DNA from: Methylorubrum zatmanii
GTDB lineage: Bacteria > Pseudomonadota > Alphaproteobacteria > Rhizobiales > Beijerinckiaceae
Direction of reading: 5' to 3'
DNA: 64,000 nt
Assembly (NCBI RefSeq): GCF_014845115.1
Contig: NZ_NKUI01000002.1
Coordinates: forward strand, 1 to 64,000
Position numbers and translations under genes: made by a program. Below, piece by piece: positions 38,224-46,861 of this stretch. Numbering within the stretch: the first letter of the stretch is position 1; every line of letters begins with the position of its first letter. A model generated the notes under the pieces. That model saw only the letters and a list, made by a program, of their open reading frames with translations. It was not told where the DNA came from and did not search any database.

Positions 38224-38787
38224 ATGGCGCTCGCCCTTCGGCGCGACCCCGGCATGCGGGTGGCGGAGTATCAGGCCTGGGTCGCTGACCGGCCCGATGA
38301 GGAACGCTGGGAGCTGATCGACGGCGAGCCGCTCCTGATGGCGCCGCAGAGCGAGCGGCATCAGCTGATCGTGCTGAATTTGACCCGCAGGCTCTCCGAT
38401 ATGGTTCGGGGCCGTGGCTGCCGTGCCATTCCCGGCATCGCCGTGCCGAGCGACACCATGGACACCTTCGCGCCGATCCCGGATGTGGTGGTGCGCTGCG
38501 GCCCGCCGCTGAAGGACGGCTATGCCCGCGATCCCATTCTGGTGGCGGAAGTGCTCTCGCCCTCGACCATGAGCCGGGATCGCGGCCTCAAGACCGATTT
38601 CTATCTCGGCATCGCCTCGCTCCGCGTCTTCCTGATCGTCTATCAGGACGAGCCGCGCGTCGAGGTCTGGCGGCGCGGTTCCGAGGGCTGGAGCTTCGGC
38701 GCCCATACGGTCGGCGACGTGGTCGAGCTGCCTGAACCCGGCGGCCGCTTGGCCGTTGCCGACATCTATGACGATATCGCCTTCTGA
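38224..38787 (+). CDS. Uma2 family endonuclease-like protein
   Basis: The intact paralogue of the preceding broken gene, 187 residues, ATG 38224. The Uma2 core is GMRVAEYQAWVADRPDEERW, ELIDGEPLLMAPQSERHQLI, DTFAPIPDVVVRCGPP, DPILVAEVLSPSTMSRDRGL and KTDFYLGIASLRVFLIVYQD. The Asp in PDVVV and the Glu/Lys in AEVLSP...LKTDFY fit the PD-(D/E)xK metal-site pattern. The substrate is unknown; the family is widely copied in cyanobacteria and scattered in alphaproteobacteria. Its end overlaps the start of the next gene. Confidence 0.9.
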   Translation: MALALRRDPGMRVAEYQAWVADRPDEERWELIDGEPLLMAPQSERHQLIVLNLTRRLSDMVRGRGCRAIPGIAVPSDTMDTFAPIPDVVVRCGPPLKDGYARDPILVAEVLSPSTMSRDRGLKTDFYLGIASLRVFLIVYQDEPRVEVWRRGSEGWSFGAHTVGDVVELPEPGGRLAVADIYDDIAF

Positions 38788-39154
38788 CGACGAACCCGCG
38801 CGGGACCCCGCCTTGCCCCATTTCGAAGACTACTATGCCAACAAGCTGCGCGGCACGCTCGGGGTGACCGACGCCGAATCCGTGCTCGATCTGCGCGGGA
38901 CCAACCGCCCGACCGCGGAAGCGTCGCTCACCGACATGCTGGAGCGCAGCCGCTTCGCCAAGGGCAAGACCGTGGCGATCCGCCTCGATCCGCCGCCGGA
39001 GGGCGGGGGCGAGACCCTGTTCCAGCCGGTCGGGCGCCAATTGCTCGATGCCAAGCGCCGGGGCTGGATCGAGCGGCTGCAGACGCTTCCGGCCCAGGAT
39101 GGGCTCGGTTTCTACGTCTCTTTGGCCGGCAAGCCTGATCGCGAGCGCGACTGA
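38768..39154 (+). CDS. Small Smr-like hypothetical protein
   Basis: 128 residues from ATG 38768 (ATG 38756 is also in frame); it overlaps the Uma2 end by 20 bp. The middle resembles an Smr domain: SVLDLRGTNRPTAEASLTDM, then KGKTVAIRLDPPPEGGGETL and VGRQLLDAKRRGWIERLQ, matching the DLHG...A...L pattern with DLRG. The usual HGxG loop is replaced by DPPPEGGGE. Smr domains are nuclease or RNA-binding modules. The assignment is tentative, and no partner gene gives a function. Confidence 0.55.
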   Translation: MTISPSDDEPARDPALPHFEDYYANKLRGTLGVTDAESVLDLRGTNRPTAEASLTDMLERSRFAKGKTVAIRLDPPPEGGGETLFQPVGRQLLDAKRRGWIERLQTLPAQDGLGFYVSLAGKPDRERD

Positions 39155-39159
39155 CCGGC

Positions 39160-40011
39160 ATGGCCTGGAGCCGGAACGACAACGCGTTGGAGCATCTCGC
39201 CCGCCTCGGTTACGGGGCGCGCGGCTTCGTCTACTGCGTCGTGGGCGCGCTCGCCCTGCTCGCCGCCCTCGGCCAGGGCGGTTCGGCGGGGGACAGCAAG
39301 AGCGCCCTGCGCGCGGTGCTCGGCGGCCCGTTCGGGGTCGTGATCGTCGGGCTGATCGCCCTCGGTCTGGCGGGCTTCGCCCTGTGGCGCCTCGTGGAGG
39401 GCGTGACCGATGCGGACCGTCGCGGGCGCTCGCCCAAGGCGCTCGCCGTACGGGGCGCCCACCTGATCAGCGCCGTGATCTATGCCGGCCTCAGCCTCAC
39501 TGCGGCCCGGCTCGCCTTCGGCATCGGCCGCGCCTCCGCCGGTGGCGACGGGGTGCGCGATTGGACCGCGTGGCTGCTCGATCAGCCCCTCGGCCCTTGG
39601 CTGGTCGGGATCGTCGGTCTGGGGATCGGCGGCGCCGGTTTCGGCTACGCCGCCAAGGCCTGGAAGGGCCATGTCACGGAGCGCCTGTCCCTTCCGGCGG
39701 GCTCCGAGCGCTGGACCTGCCATCTCGGCCGCTTCGGCTACGCAGCGCGGGGGCTGGTGTTCCTGATGATCGGCGGCTTCGTGCTCGCCGCCGCCTGGAC
39801 CCAAGCCTCCTCGGAGGCGACCGGCCTGTCGGGGGCCTTCGCCGCCCTGCGGGCGCAGCCCTATGGCTGGGTGCTGCTCGCCATCGTCGCCGCCGGCCAT
39901 TTCGCCTTCGGCGCCTTCGGCCTGATCCAGGCCCGCTACCGCCACATCGATGCCCCGGATCTCGGCGATGCCGATGAAGCCGTCGCGAAGGCGATGCACC
40001 CGTCGCGTTGA
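39160..40011 (+). CDS. DUF1206 membrane protein, three repeats
   Basis: A 283-residue inner-membrane protein of six predicted helices arranged as three two-helix DUF1206 repeats. Each repeat starts with a G-Y-x-A-R-G or related turn: LARLGYGARGFVYCVVGALA, VRGAHLISAVIYAGLSLTAA and LGRFGYAARGLVFLMIGGFV. Function is unknown. It follows the Smr-like gene by 5 bp and is probably in the same transcript as the Uma2 genes. Confidence 0.9.
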   Translation: MAWSRNDNALEHLARLGYGARGFVYCVVGALALLAALGQGGSAGDSKSALRAVLGGPFGVVIVGLIALGLAGFALWRLVEGVTDADRRGRSPKALAVRGAHLISAVIYAGLSLTAARLAFGIGRASAGGDGVRDWTAWLLDQPLGPWLVGIVGLGIGGAGFGYAAKAWKGHVTERLSLPAGSERWTCHLGRFGYAARGLVFLMIGGFVLAAAWTQASSEATGLSGAFAALRAQPYGWVLLAIVAAGHFAFGAFGLIQARYRHIDAPDLGDADEAVAKAMHPSR

Positions 40012-40111
40012 CATCGTTCCGGGCGGCGCCGATACCGCCCCCGCCTGGAGCGTCGGCCTTCCGCCGAAAAGCGGTCTCCCTCGTTCGGCCGATGCTCTGA
40101 CACAAAGCACC

Positions 40112-42073
40112 ATGCAGAAGCGCACCCTCAAGACGGCGGTGATGGTCGTCCACGATCTCGCCGCCACCGCGGCGGCCGTGGTGCTGACCTTCGTCTTCCG
40201 CTTTCAGGACGAGGCCCTGGCCGAGCGTCTGCACGCCCTGCCGCTGCTCCTGCCGCCCTTCCTGGCCTATGCCGGGCTGATCTACGCGTGGTTCCGGCTC
40301 TACCGCACCAAGTGGCGCTTCGCCTCTCTGCCGGATCTCGCCGGCATCGTGCGGGCCGCCAGCGTGACGGCGCTGACGCTGCTCGTGCTCGATTACGTGC
40401 TGGTCTCCTCGAACCTCTACGGGTTCTACTTCTTCGGCAAGGTCGCCATCGCCCTGTACTGGGTGCTGCAGATTTTCCTGCTCGGCGGGCCGCGCCTCGC
40501 CTTCCGCTACCTGAAATATGCCCGCTCCCGGCAGAGCCAGGCCCGCGCCGCCACCACGCCGACCCTGCTGCTCGGCCGCGGCGCCGATATCGAGGTCGTG
40601 CTGCGGGCGATCGAAGCCGGCTCGGTCAAGCGGCTGTCGCCCAAGGGCATTCTCTCGCCGCGGGCGGACGAGGCCGGCCAGATGATGCGTGGCGTGCCGG
40701 TGCTCGGCGGTTTCCGCGATCTGGAGCGGGTGGTGGCGGATCTGGCCGGGCGCGGCCTGCCTGTGCGCCGGCTGGTGGCGACACCGAGCGCGCTCGCGCC
40801 CGAATCCGAGCCCGACGACCTGATCGCCCGCGCCCGCCGCCTCGGCCTGCCGCTCGCCCGGGTCACCAGCCTCGGTGAGGGGATGCGCGACGCGGAGCTG
40901 GCGCCGCTGGAGATCGAGGATCTGCTGCTGCGTCCCACCGTCGCCATCGACCGGCCGCGCCTCGAACATTTCCTGGCCGGCGCCCGGGTGGTCGTGACCG
41001 GCGGCGGCGGCTCGATCGGCTCCGAGATCTGCGCCCGGGCGATCGCCTTCGGCGCCGCGGCGCTCCTCGTGATCGAGAATTCCGAGCCGGCCCTCCACGC
41101 CGTGCTCAACGGACCGGCCCTGCTCCATGCGGAAGCCGAGGTCGCGGGTGCGCTCGCCGACATCCGCGACCGCGAGCGCCTGCACGCGATCATCCGCGAC
41201 TTCCGCCCGACCTACGTCTTCCATGCCGCCGCGCTGAAGCAGGTGCCCTATCTCGAACGCGACTGGGCCGAGGGCATCAAGACCAACGTGTTCGGCTCGA
41301 TCAACGTCGCCGAGGCCACGGTGGCGGCGGGGGCCCGGGCCCTGGTGATGATCTCGACCGACAAGGCGATCGAGCCGGTGTCGCAGCTTGGCGTCACCAA
41401 GCGTTTCGCGGAGATGGTGGCCCAATCCCTCGATGCGGAGCGGAGCGGGCCGGAGGCGACCCGGCTCATCGCCGTGCGCTTCGGCAACGTGCTGGGCTCG
41501 GCCGGCTCGGTGGTGCCGGTGTTCAAGGCGCAGATCGCCCGAGGCGGCCCGGTCACGGTCACCCATGCCGAGATGGTGCGCTACTTCATGACCGTGCGCG
41601 AGGCCTCCGACCTCGTGCTCACCGCCGCCTCCCACGCCGATGCCGAGGGCCGGAGCGAGACGGGGGACCAGCGCGCGGCGGTCTACGTGCTCAAGATGGG
41701 CCAGCCGGTGCGGATCCACGATCTCGCCGAGCGGATGATCCGGCTCGCGGGCTTCGAGCCGGGCGAGGAGATCGAGATTCAGGTCACCGGCGCGCGGCCG
41801 GGCGAGCGGCTCAACGAGATCCTGTTCGCGAAGGAGGAGCCGCGCGTGACGCTGGACGGCATCGACGGGGTGATGGCGGCCAAGCCGGTCTTCGCCGACC
41901 GCGCCGTGCTGGACGGCTGGATCGCCCGCCTGCACGCGGCGGTGGCGGCCGGTGACCGCGCGGCGGCGGACGCCGTGTTCGAAGAGGCGATTCCCGGGTT
42001 CCGCGAGCGGGCGCGCAGCGTGCCGAAGACCGACCTTTCCACATCGCCAGAGGTGGTCATCCCGGCTGCTTAG
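40112..42073 (+). CDS. Membrane NDP-sugar 4,6-dehydratase, CapD/WbpM family
   Basis: 653 residues from ATG 40112. Four N-terminal transmembrane helices (within about 1-130) precede a Rossmann-like domain. The catalytic SDR domain begins about residue 293 (VVVTGGGGSIGSEICARAIA), then FHAAALKQVPYLERDWAEGI, ISTDKAIEPVSQLGVTKRFA and RFGNVLGSAGSVVPVFKAQI. The family makes UDP-4-keto-6-deoxy-GlcNAc for O-antigen or capsule sugars. The position that is usually Met in the family (four before the catalytic Lys) is Leu here. A WbpL-like transferase and a WbpV-like epimerase lie convergently downstream, echoing the wbpV-wbpL-wbpM end of Pseudomonas O-antigen loci. Confidence 0.92.
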   Translation: MQKRTLKTAVMVVHDLAATAAAVVLTFVFRFQDEALAERLHALPLLLPPFLAYAGLIYAWFRLYRTKWRFASLPDLAGIVRAASVTALTLLVLDYVLVSSNLYGFYFFGKVAIALYWVLQIFLLGGPRLAFRYLKYARSRQSQARAATTPTLLLGRGADIEVVLRAIEAGSVKRLSPKGILSPRADEAGQMMRGVPVLGGFRDLERVVADLAGRGLPVRRLVATPSALAPESEPDDLIARARRLGLPLARVTSLGEGMRDAELAPLEIEDLLLRPTVAIDRPRLEHFLAGARVVVTGGGGSIGSEICARAIAFGAAALLVIENSEPALHAVLNGPALLHAEAEVAGALADIRDRERLHAIIRDFRPTYVFHAAALKQVPYLERDWAEGIKTNVFGSINVAEATVAAGARALVMISTDKAIEPVSQLGVTKRFAEMVAQSLDAERSGPEATRLIAVRFGNVLGSAGSVVPVFKAQIARGGPVTVTHAEMVRYFMTVREASDLVLTAASHADAEGRSETGDQRAAVYVLKMGQPVRIHDLAERMIRLAGFEPGEEIEIQVTGARPGERLNEILFAKEEPRVTLDGIDGVMAAKPVFADRAVLDGWIARLHAAVAAGDRAAADAVFEEAIPGFRERARSVPKTDLSTSPEVVIPAA

Positions 42074-42144
42074 TAGACGCTCGTTCGGAAGCCGGACCGA
42101 AGGGTTGCCCCGAAAGGTGAACTTCCGGCTTTCGCAACGCTGCT

Positions 42145-42702
42145 TCAGCCGACCGTTTTGCGCTTCAAGAACCCGATTGCTGAAGACATGACGGCTCCTG
42201 TGGTGCCGGCAACCTCGGAAACCGTGTTCAGCGCCGTCGTCCCAAACCCCGCTTCGGGAGGGGTCTGGGCTAATTCTTGTACGACTACTTCGGCTCTGAC
42301 GCGATGGGCCGCGAGTTGAATCACCCGTCGATCATTTTCCATCAGGGCCGCGATGCCGATATCGGTCATCGCGACGAGAGACGCTCCATCGCAAAAGCGA
42401 ACCTCGATCAGCGCCTTCTGCTTGGGTCCGCTGTCGAGTGCATCGAGACCAGCCCCAAGTGCCGAGGCGGCCACATTGACGGGCGTCGACAAATCGAGCT
42501 GCTGTGCAAGGGCCAAACCTCCACGCAAGCCGCCCAGCATCTGACCGATTGTCGATTGTTTCTCGCCGACGCCGCCGTGCACGACGATCTCCGCGATCGT
42601 TTCAGCACCACGATCCGGCATCCCGGGCAGCTTGAAGAGCCCCGTATCATACTCGCCGCTGCCCCGACCGCATTCGCCGGCTACGATCGTCAGGTCCGCC
42701 AT
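42145..42702 (-). CDS. Hypothetical protein between polysaccharide genes
   Basis: 185 residues from ATG 42702, family not recognised. Visible traits are a Gly-rich opening (TIVAGECGRGSGEYDTGLFK), a helical middle (IGQMLGGLRGGLALAQQLDL), a strand segment KALIEVRFCDGASLVAMTDI that resembles small PH-like modules, and a possible C-terminal hydrophobic helix (TTGAVMSSAIGFLKRK). Base composition is visibly less GC-rich than the flanking genes and includes an AT-rich stretch just upstream (TTGTATAATCC near 42733), suggesting acquisition by transfer. It separates the convergent WbpM-like gene from the epimerase/transferase pair. Confidence 0.65.
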   Translation of the reverse strand: MADLTIVAGECGRGSGEYDTGLFKLPGMPDRGAETIAEIVVHGGVGEKQSTIGQMLGGLRGGLALAQQLDLSTPVNVAASALGAGLDALDSGPKQKALIEVRFCDGASLVAMTDIGIAALMENDRRVIQLAAHRVRAEVVVQELAQTPPEAGFGTTALNTVSEVAGTTGAVMSSAIGFLKRKTVG

Positions 42703-42833
42703 GTCAGGACTTCTCGTGGTTCGAGCTAGGGTTGTATAATCCTCTTTGCGTTGAAGCCACGAAGCACGGAATGGACGTGGTTTCACAGCAACCGCTTTGG
42801 CAGGACGCGTGACAGGTCTGCAACAGGAGGGCT

Positions 42834-43760
42834 TCAGCCGTTCTCTCCCCGCGCCAGCGCCGCCAGTCCCTCCCGCGTCTCCTGTGCCGGGCGCCAACCC
42901 AGGGCCGTCAGCCCCTCGGCGCGGGCGATGAGCGAACCGGCAAGGCGGTCGAAGCTGGCCTCTCGGCCGGTGGCGCGGCAAGCGAGCCCGATCAGCGGGA
43001 CCGGGCAGGGCAGCAGGCCGGGATTCCGGCCGAGACCGGTGCGCAAGGCAGACATCATCTCGGGCAGGGTCAGCGGGTCGGGATCGGCCACGATCAGCGG
43101 CCGCTTCAGGGGGCTTGGCGACTCCAGGACCGTGACCACCGCCTCCGTCAGGCTCTCGAGCGAGACCAGCGAGCGGCGTCCCGTCAGGCTCGCGAGCGGC
43201 AGAGGGTAGGGCGAGCGGGCGAGGCGGAGCAGCGCCGCCATGTTGCCCTTCACCCCCGCGCCGTAGACGAGCACCGGGCGGAGCGCCACCCAGTCGAGGC
43301 CGATCTCGGCCAGCGCCTGCTCCGCCGCGAGCTTGGAGCGGCCATAGGCGTCGGTCGGGGCCGGCGCGTCCGTCTCCGACAAGGGGGAAGAGGCGCTCGG
43401 GCCCGATTGCGCGCGGATCGAGGACAGGAAGACGAAGCGTCCCACCTTCGCCCGCTGCGCCGCCTCGGCGAGATGCCGGGTGGCCTCGGTGTTGGAGCTG
43501 CGGAAATCGTCCTCCGGCGCGCCGGACATGGCGTGGGCGAGGCCGGCGGAATGGACCACGGCATCGGCCCCGGTCAGAGCCGCCGCCATGTTCATCGGCC
43601 GGGCGAGGTCGCCCACCACCGCGCCGCTGGCCCCTTCCGGCACCTCCACCGGCCGGCGCAGCAGCACCCGCACCCGGTAGCCTCGGGCCGAGAGCGCCCG
43701 CAGCAGGTGGCGCCCGATGAAGCCCGTCGCCCCCGTCAGCGCGATCAGCTTTCCGCTCAC
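42834..43760 (-). CDS. NAD-dependent sugar epimerase/dehydratase (WbpV-like)
   Basis: A 308-residue extended SDR. GTG start at 43760 directly abuts the stop of the transferase gene. The NAD site is LIALTGATGFIGRHLLRALS, and the catalytic YGRSKLAAEQAL contains YxxxK. FVFLSSIRAQSG supplies the Ser. The C-terminus binds the sugar nucleotide. Such enzymes epimerise or reduce UDP-sugars for surface polysaccharides. Sharing a junction with the WbpL-like gene supports a role in building the first O-antigen sugar. Confidence 0.88.
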   Translation of the reverse strand: MSGKLIALTGATGFIGRHLLRALSARGYRVRVLLRRPVEVPEGASGAVVGDLARPMNMAAALTGADAVVHSAGLAHAMSGAPEDDFRSSNTEATRHLAEAAQRAKVGRFVFLSSIRAQSGPSASSPLSETDAPAPTDAYGRSKLAAEQALAEIGLDWVALRPVLVYGAGVKGNMAALLRLARSPYPLPLASLTGRRSLVSLESLTEAVVTVLESPSPLKRPLIVADPDPLTLPEMMSALRTGLGRNPGLLPCPVPLIGLACRATGREASFDRLAGSLIARAEGLTALGWRPAQETREGLAALARGENG

Positions 43761-44768
43761 TCACAGCCCCTTCACGCGCGGCCGCGCGAAGCGGCGCAGC
43801 AGCCAGCCGACCAGCCCCGCCGCGAGGGCGAGGCAGGCCAGCGTGACCGCCGGGCGCGGCCAAAGCAAGGTGGCACCGGCCAGCCCGGCCAGCCCGACCT
43901 GTACGGCGAAGACGGAGCCGACCACCTCGGAGACCGGGAAGCCGTTGACGGTGGCCACTTGGTAGAAGTGGCTGCGATGGGCCTGCCACACCTTCTCGCC
44001 GCGCCGCAGGCGCCACAGCAGCGTCAGCGTCGCGTCGGCGAGGGGATAGAGGGGCAGGATCACGGCGGCGGCCAAGCCGCCCTCGGTGGCGAGGCGGAAC
44101 AGCAGCCACGCCACGATCAGGCCGAGGGGCAGCGAGCCGACATCCCCCATGAACAGGCGCGCCACCGGACGGTTGAACGGGGCGAAGCCGAGGAGGCCGC
44201 CGAGCAGGGCGCCCGCGACGAGGGCCGGGGCCGGGGCAAAGGCGCCGACGAGGCCGAGGAGGGTGAGAAAGGCGGTCACCGGCACGAACTCGGCCAGCGT
44301 CATCCAATCGAGCCCGTCCATGAAGTTGACGAGGTTGACGAACCACAGGCCGGCGAGGACCGCGACACCCCGTTCCAGCCAGAGCGGCATCTCGGGCAGA
44401 AGCCGGCCCTCTGTCGCGATCACCAAGGCGGCGACGGCCCCCGCCTGGATCACGAGCCGGAGGGAGGCCGGCAGGGGGCGGATGTCGTCGACGGTGCCGA
44501 CACCGGCGAGCACGAGGGTGGCGAGCATGAGCGCCGGCCATTCGGCGCCGCCGGGCGCCACGCCGCCCGGCAGGGCCAGGAGCCCCGCGACGGCGAGGGT
44601 GGCGGCGATGATGGCGATGCCCCCGCCCTGGGGCGTCGGCACCCTGTGGCTGGATCGGGCGTTCGGCCGCGCCAGGGCATAACGCTGGAGCAGGGGCTTC
44701 AGCGCCACGATCAGCCCGGCGGATAGGAGCCCTGCCAGGGGCACGGCGAGGAGGGGGGCGAGGCTCAT
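43761..44768 (-). CDS. Polyprenyl-phosphate sugar-1-phosphate transferase (GT4, WbpL/WecA-like)
   Basis: 335 residues from ATG 44768, with about ten transmembrane helices. Family motifs: RSSHRVPTPQGGGIAIIAAT (substrate loop), VNFMDGLDWMTLAEFVPVTA (DG-D metal motif) and RLFMGDVGSLPLGLIVAWLL (MGDVGS). It initiates lipid-linked O-antigen or capsule synthesis by moving a sugar-1-phosphate onto undecaprenyl phosphate. The product with the epimerase and the WbpM-like dehydratase is probably a 6-deoxy amino sugar (inferred). A palindromic repeat lies just upstream. Confidence 0.93.
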   Translation of the reverse strand: MSLAPLLAVPLAGLLSAGLIVALKPLLQRYALARPNARSSHRVPTPQGGGIAIIAATLAVAGLLALPGGVAPGGAEWPALMLATLVLAGVGTVDDIRPLPASLRLVIQAGAVAALVIATEGRLLPEMPLWLERGVAVLAGLWFVNLVNFMDGLDWMTLAEFVPVTAFLTLLGLVGAFAPAPALVAGALLGGLLGFAPFNRPVARLFMGDVGSLPLGLIVAWLLFRLATEGGLAAAVILPLYPLADATLTLLWRLRRGEKVWQAHRSHFYQVATVNGFPVSEVVGSVFAVQVGLAGLAGATLLWPRPAVTLACLALAAGLVGWLLRRFARPRVKGL

Positions 44769-44838
44769 CGGGGCGCCGGAAGGGCAGGGGAGACGAAGGA
44801 TGGCGTGCGGATCGGCGGATCGGACCATCCCATCCATG

Positions 44839-44945
44839 CCCTCATCCTGAGGTGCCGCGAAGCGGCCTCGAAGGATGGTCCAGGATTCGCGCGGGGTCTG
44901 GATGATCCTTCGAGGCCCGCTGGCGCGGGCACCTCAGGATGAGGG
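44839..44945. repeat. 107-bp palindromic intergenic repeat
   Basis: The left arm 44839-44882 and right arm 44899-44945 are near-perfect inverted copies. Each carries CCTCATCCTGAGGTGCC and GCCTCGAAGGAT, separated by a 16-base centre. It would fold into a long cruciform or hairpin. CCTCATCCTGAGG-type palindromes are abundant between genes in many Rhizobiales (recalled pattern). It sits between the WbpL-like gene start and the purN stop, both on the minus strand, so it could also end or stabilise the purMN transcript. Confidence 0.85.
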
Positions 44946-44972
44946 GGGATGGACGACTCGTCGAACGATATC

Positions 44973-45632
44973 TCAGAGCGAGAGCAACGCATCTTCCGCC
45001 GCGCGGGCGCGCTCGGCGAAGCGCACGCGCCCGCCGTCCAGCACCGCGCCGCCCGAAGCGATCAGCGCCACGGCCTGGGGGTAGAGCCGATGCTCCTGCA
45101 CGATCACCCGGGCGGCGAGGCTGTCGGCATCGTCTCCGGGCAGAACCGGCACCGCCGCCTGGGCGACGATGGGCCCGGCATCGAGTTCGGGGACGACGTA
45201 ATGGACGGTGCAGCCGTGCAGGCGCATGCCCGCTTCCAGCGCCCGCTCATGGGTGTGCGTGCCCTTGAACAGCGGCAGCAGGGAGGGATGGATGTTGATC
45301 ATCCGCCCGCTCCAGGCCTCGACGAAGGCATCGGTGAGGATGCGCATGAAGCCGGCGAGCACGATCAGCTCGATGCCGGCGGCGTCGAGTTCCGCCTGGA
45401 GCGCCGCGTCGAAGCGCGCCCGGTCGGGGAAGGCCTTGTGATCGACGGCCCGCGCCGGGATCCCCGCGGCCTGCGCCCGTGCGAGACCGGCGGCGTCGGG
45501 GCGGTTCGAGAGCACGAGCACGATCTCGGCCGGGTAATCGGGGGCGCGGGCCGCCTCGATCAGCGAGACCATGTTCGAGCCGCGTCCCGAGATCAGGATC
45601 GCGACCCGCTTCTTCGCAACCGGAACGGTCAC
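44973..45632 (-). CDS. purN: Phosphoribosylglycinamide formyltransferase
   Basis: Third step of purine synthesis: adds a formyl group from 10-formyl-THF to GAR. 219 residues. The GAR-binding loop is ISGRGSNM. Catalytic residues are Asn113 and His115 in [20 protein letters not shown], and Asp151 in [18 protein letters not shown]. Its ATG overlaps the purM stop by 4 bp, so translation is coupled. Confidence 0.97.
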   Translation of the reverse strand: MTVPVAKKRVAILISGRGSNMVSLIEAARAPDYPAEIVLVLSNRPDAAGLARAQAAGIPARAVDHKAFPDRARFDAALQAELDAAGIELIVLAGFMRILTDAFVEAWSGRMINIHPSLLPLFKGTHTHERALEAGMRLHGCTVHYVVPELDAGPIVAQAAVPVLPGDDADSLAARVIVQEHRLYPQAVALIASGGAVLDGGRVRFAERARAAEDALLSL

Positions 45633-46696
45633 AGCGCCAGATGCCCCGTGAAGGTCACCGGCTCCGCGCCCCGCTCGGTGATCTGCCCGAGCCGGACCGG
45701 CGCCTCGCCCGCCTCGGTGAGCGCGTCCGCCACGGCTTCCGCCGCGTCGGAGGCGACCACCACCACCATGCCGATGCCGCAGTTGAAGGTGCGCAGCATC
45801 TCCGCCTCGGCCACGCCGCCCTCGCGCGCCAGCCAGCCGAAGACCGGCGGCACGGCGAAGGCCGCGAGGTCGATGTCGATGCCGACGCCCTCGGGCAGGA
45901 CGCGGGGGAGGTTGTCGGGGAAGCCGCCGCCGGTGATGTGGGCGAGCGCCTTGATGCCGCCGGCCCGCTTCAGGGCGGCCAGCAGCGGCTTCACGTAGAT
46001 CCGGGTCGGCTCCAGCAAAGCCTCGCCGAGGCTGCGGCCCGGCGCGAACGGCGCTGCGGCGTCCCAGGACAGGCCGGTCTTGGCCACGATCCGCCGGACC
46101 AGCGAGAAGCCGTTCGAGTGGACGCCGGAGGAGGGCAGGCCGAGCACGACGTCGCCGGGCAGGATGCCGGGGCGGGGCAGCAGGGTGCCGCGCTCGGCCG
46201 CGCCCACCGAGAAGCCGGCGAGATCGTAATCGGCGCCGTCATAGAGGCCCGGCATCTCGGCGGTCTCGCCGCCGATCAGGGCGCAGCCTGCCTGCCGGCA
46301 GCCCTCGGCGATGCCGCACACGATCTCCGCGCCCACCCCCGGCACCAGCTTGGCCGTCGCGTAATAGTCGAGGAAGAACAGCGGCTCGGCGCCCTGCACG
46401 ACGATGTCGTTGACGCACATCGCCACGAGGTCGATGCCGATCGTGTCGTGGCGCCCGGTCTCGATGGCGATCTTCACCTTGGTGCCGACGCCGTCATTGG
46501 CGGCCACCAGGATCGGATCCTTGAAGCCGGCCGCCTTGAGGTCGAACAGGCCGCCGAAGCCGCCGATCTCCGCATCCGCTCCCGGCCGGCGCGTGGAGCG
46601 CACCAGCGGCTTGATGGTCTCGACGAGCGCGTTGCCCGCATCGATGTCGACGCCCGCCTGCGCGTAGGTGAGCCCGTTCCCGTCCTGCGCCGTCAT
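45629..46696 (-). CDS. purM: Phosphoribosylformylglycinamidine cyclo-ligase (AIR synthetase)
   Basis: A 355-residue ATP-dependent enzyme of purine synthesis that closes the imidazole ring. Blocks typical of Pur[81 protein letters not shown] and [20 protein letters not shown]. It is first in the purM-purN pair. A 165-bp divergent region separates it from the AI-2E-family gene. Confidence 0.97.
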   Translation of the reverse strand: MTAQDGNGLTYAQAGVDIDAGNALVETIKPLVRSTRRPGADAEIGGFGGLFDLKAAGFKDPILVAANDGVGTKVKIAIETGRHDTIGIDLVAMCVNDIVVQGAEPLFFLDYYATAKLVPGVGAEIVCGIAEGCRQAGCALIGGETAEMPGLYDGADYDLAGFSVGAAERGTLLPRPGILPGDVVLGLPSSGVHSNGFSLVRRIVAKTGLSWDAAAPFAPGRSLGEALLEPTRIYVKPLLAALKRAGGIKALAHITGGGFPDNLPRVLPEGVGIDIDLAAFAVPPVFGWLAREGGVAEAEMLRTFNCGIGMVVVVASDAAEAVADALTEAGEAPVRLGQITERGAEPVTFTGHLAL

Positions 46697-46861
46697 CGCC
46701 GCCCCGTCGTCCGGTTCTGTCTGGTCATGGAGAAATCCGCTGCCACATCGCGCCGCGAATGGCCACTGTCCCGTGCGCAGGCGGCCCGCTCTAGCACAGC
46801 ATCATGGGCCGCCGCCCGCCGCAAGATCGCTTCGCCTTGACCCGGAAGGCCGCGCTTCCCA

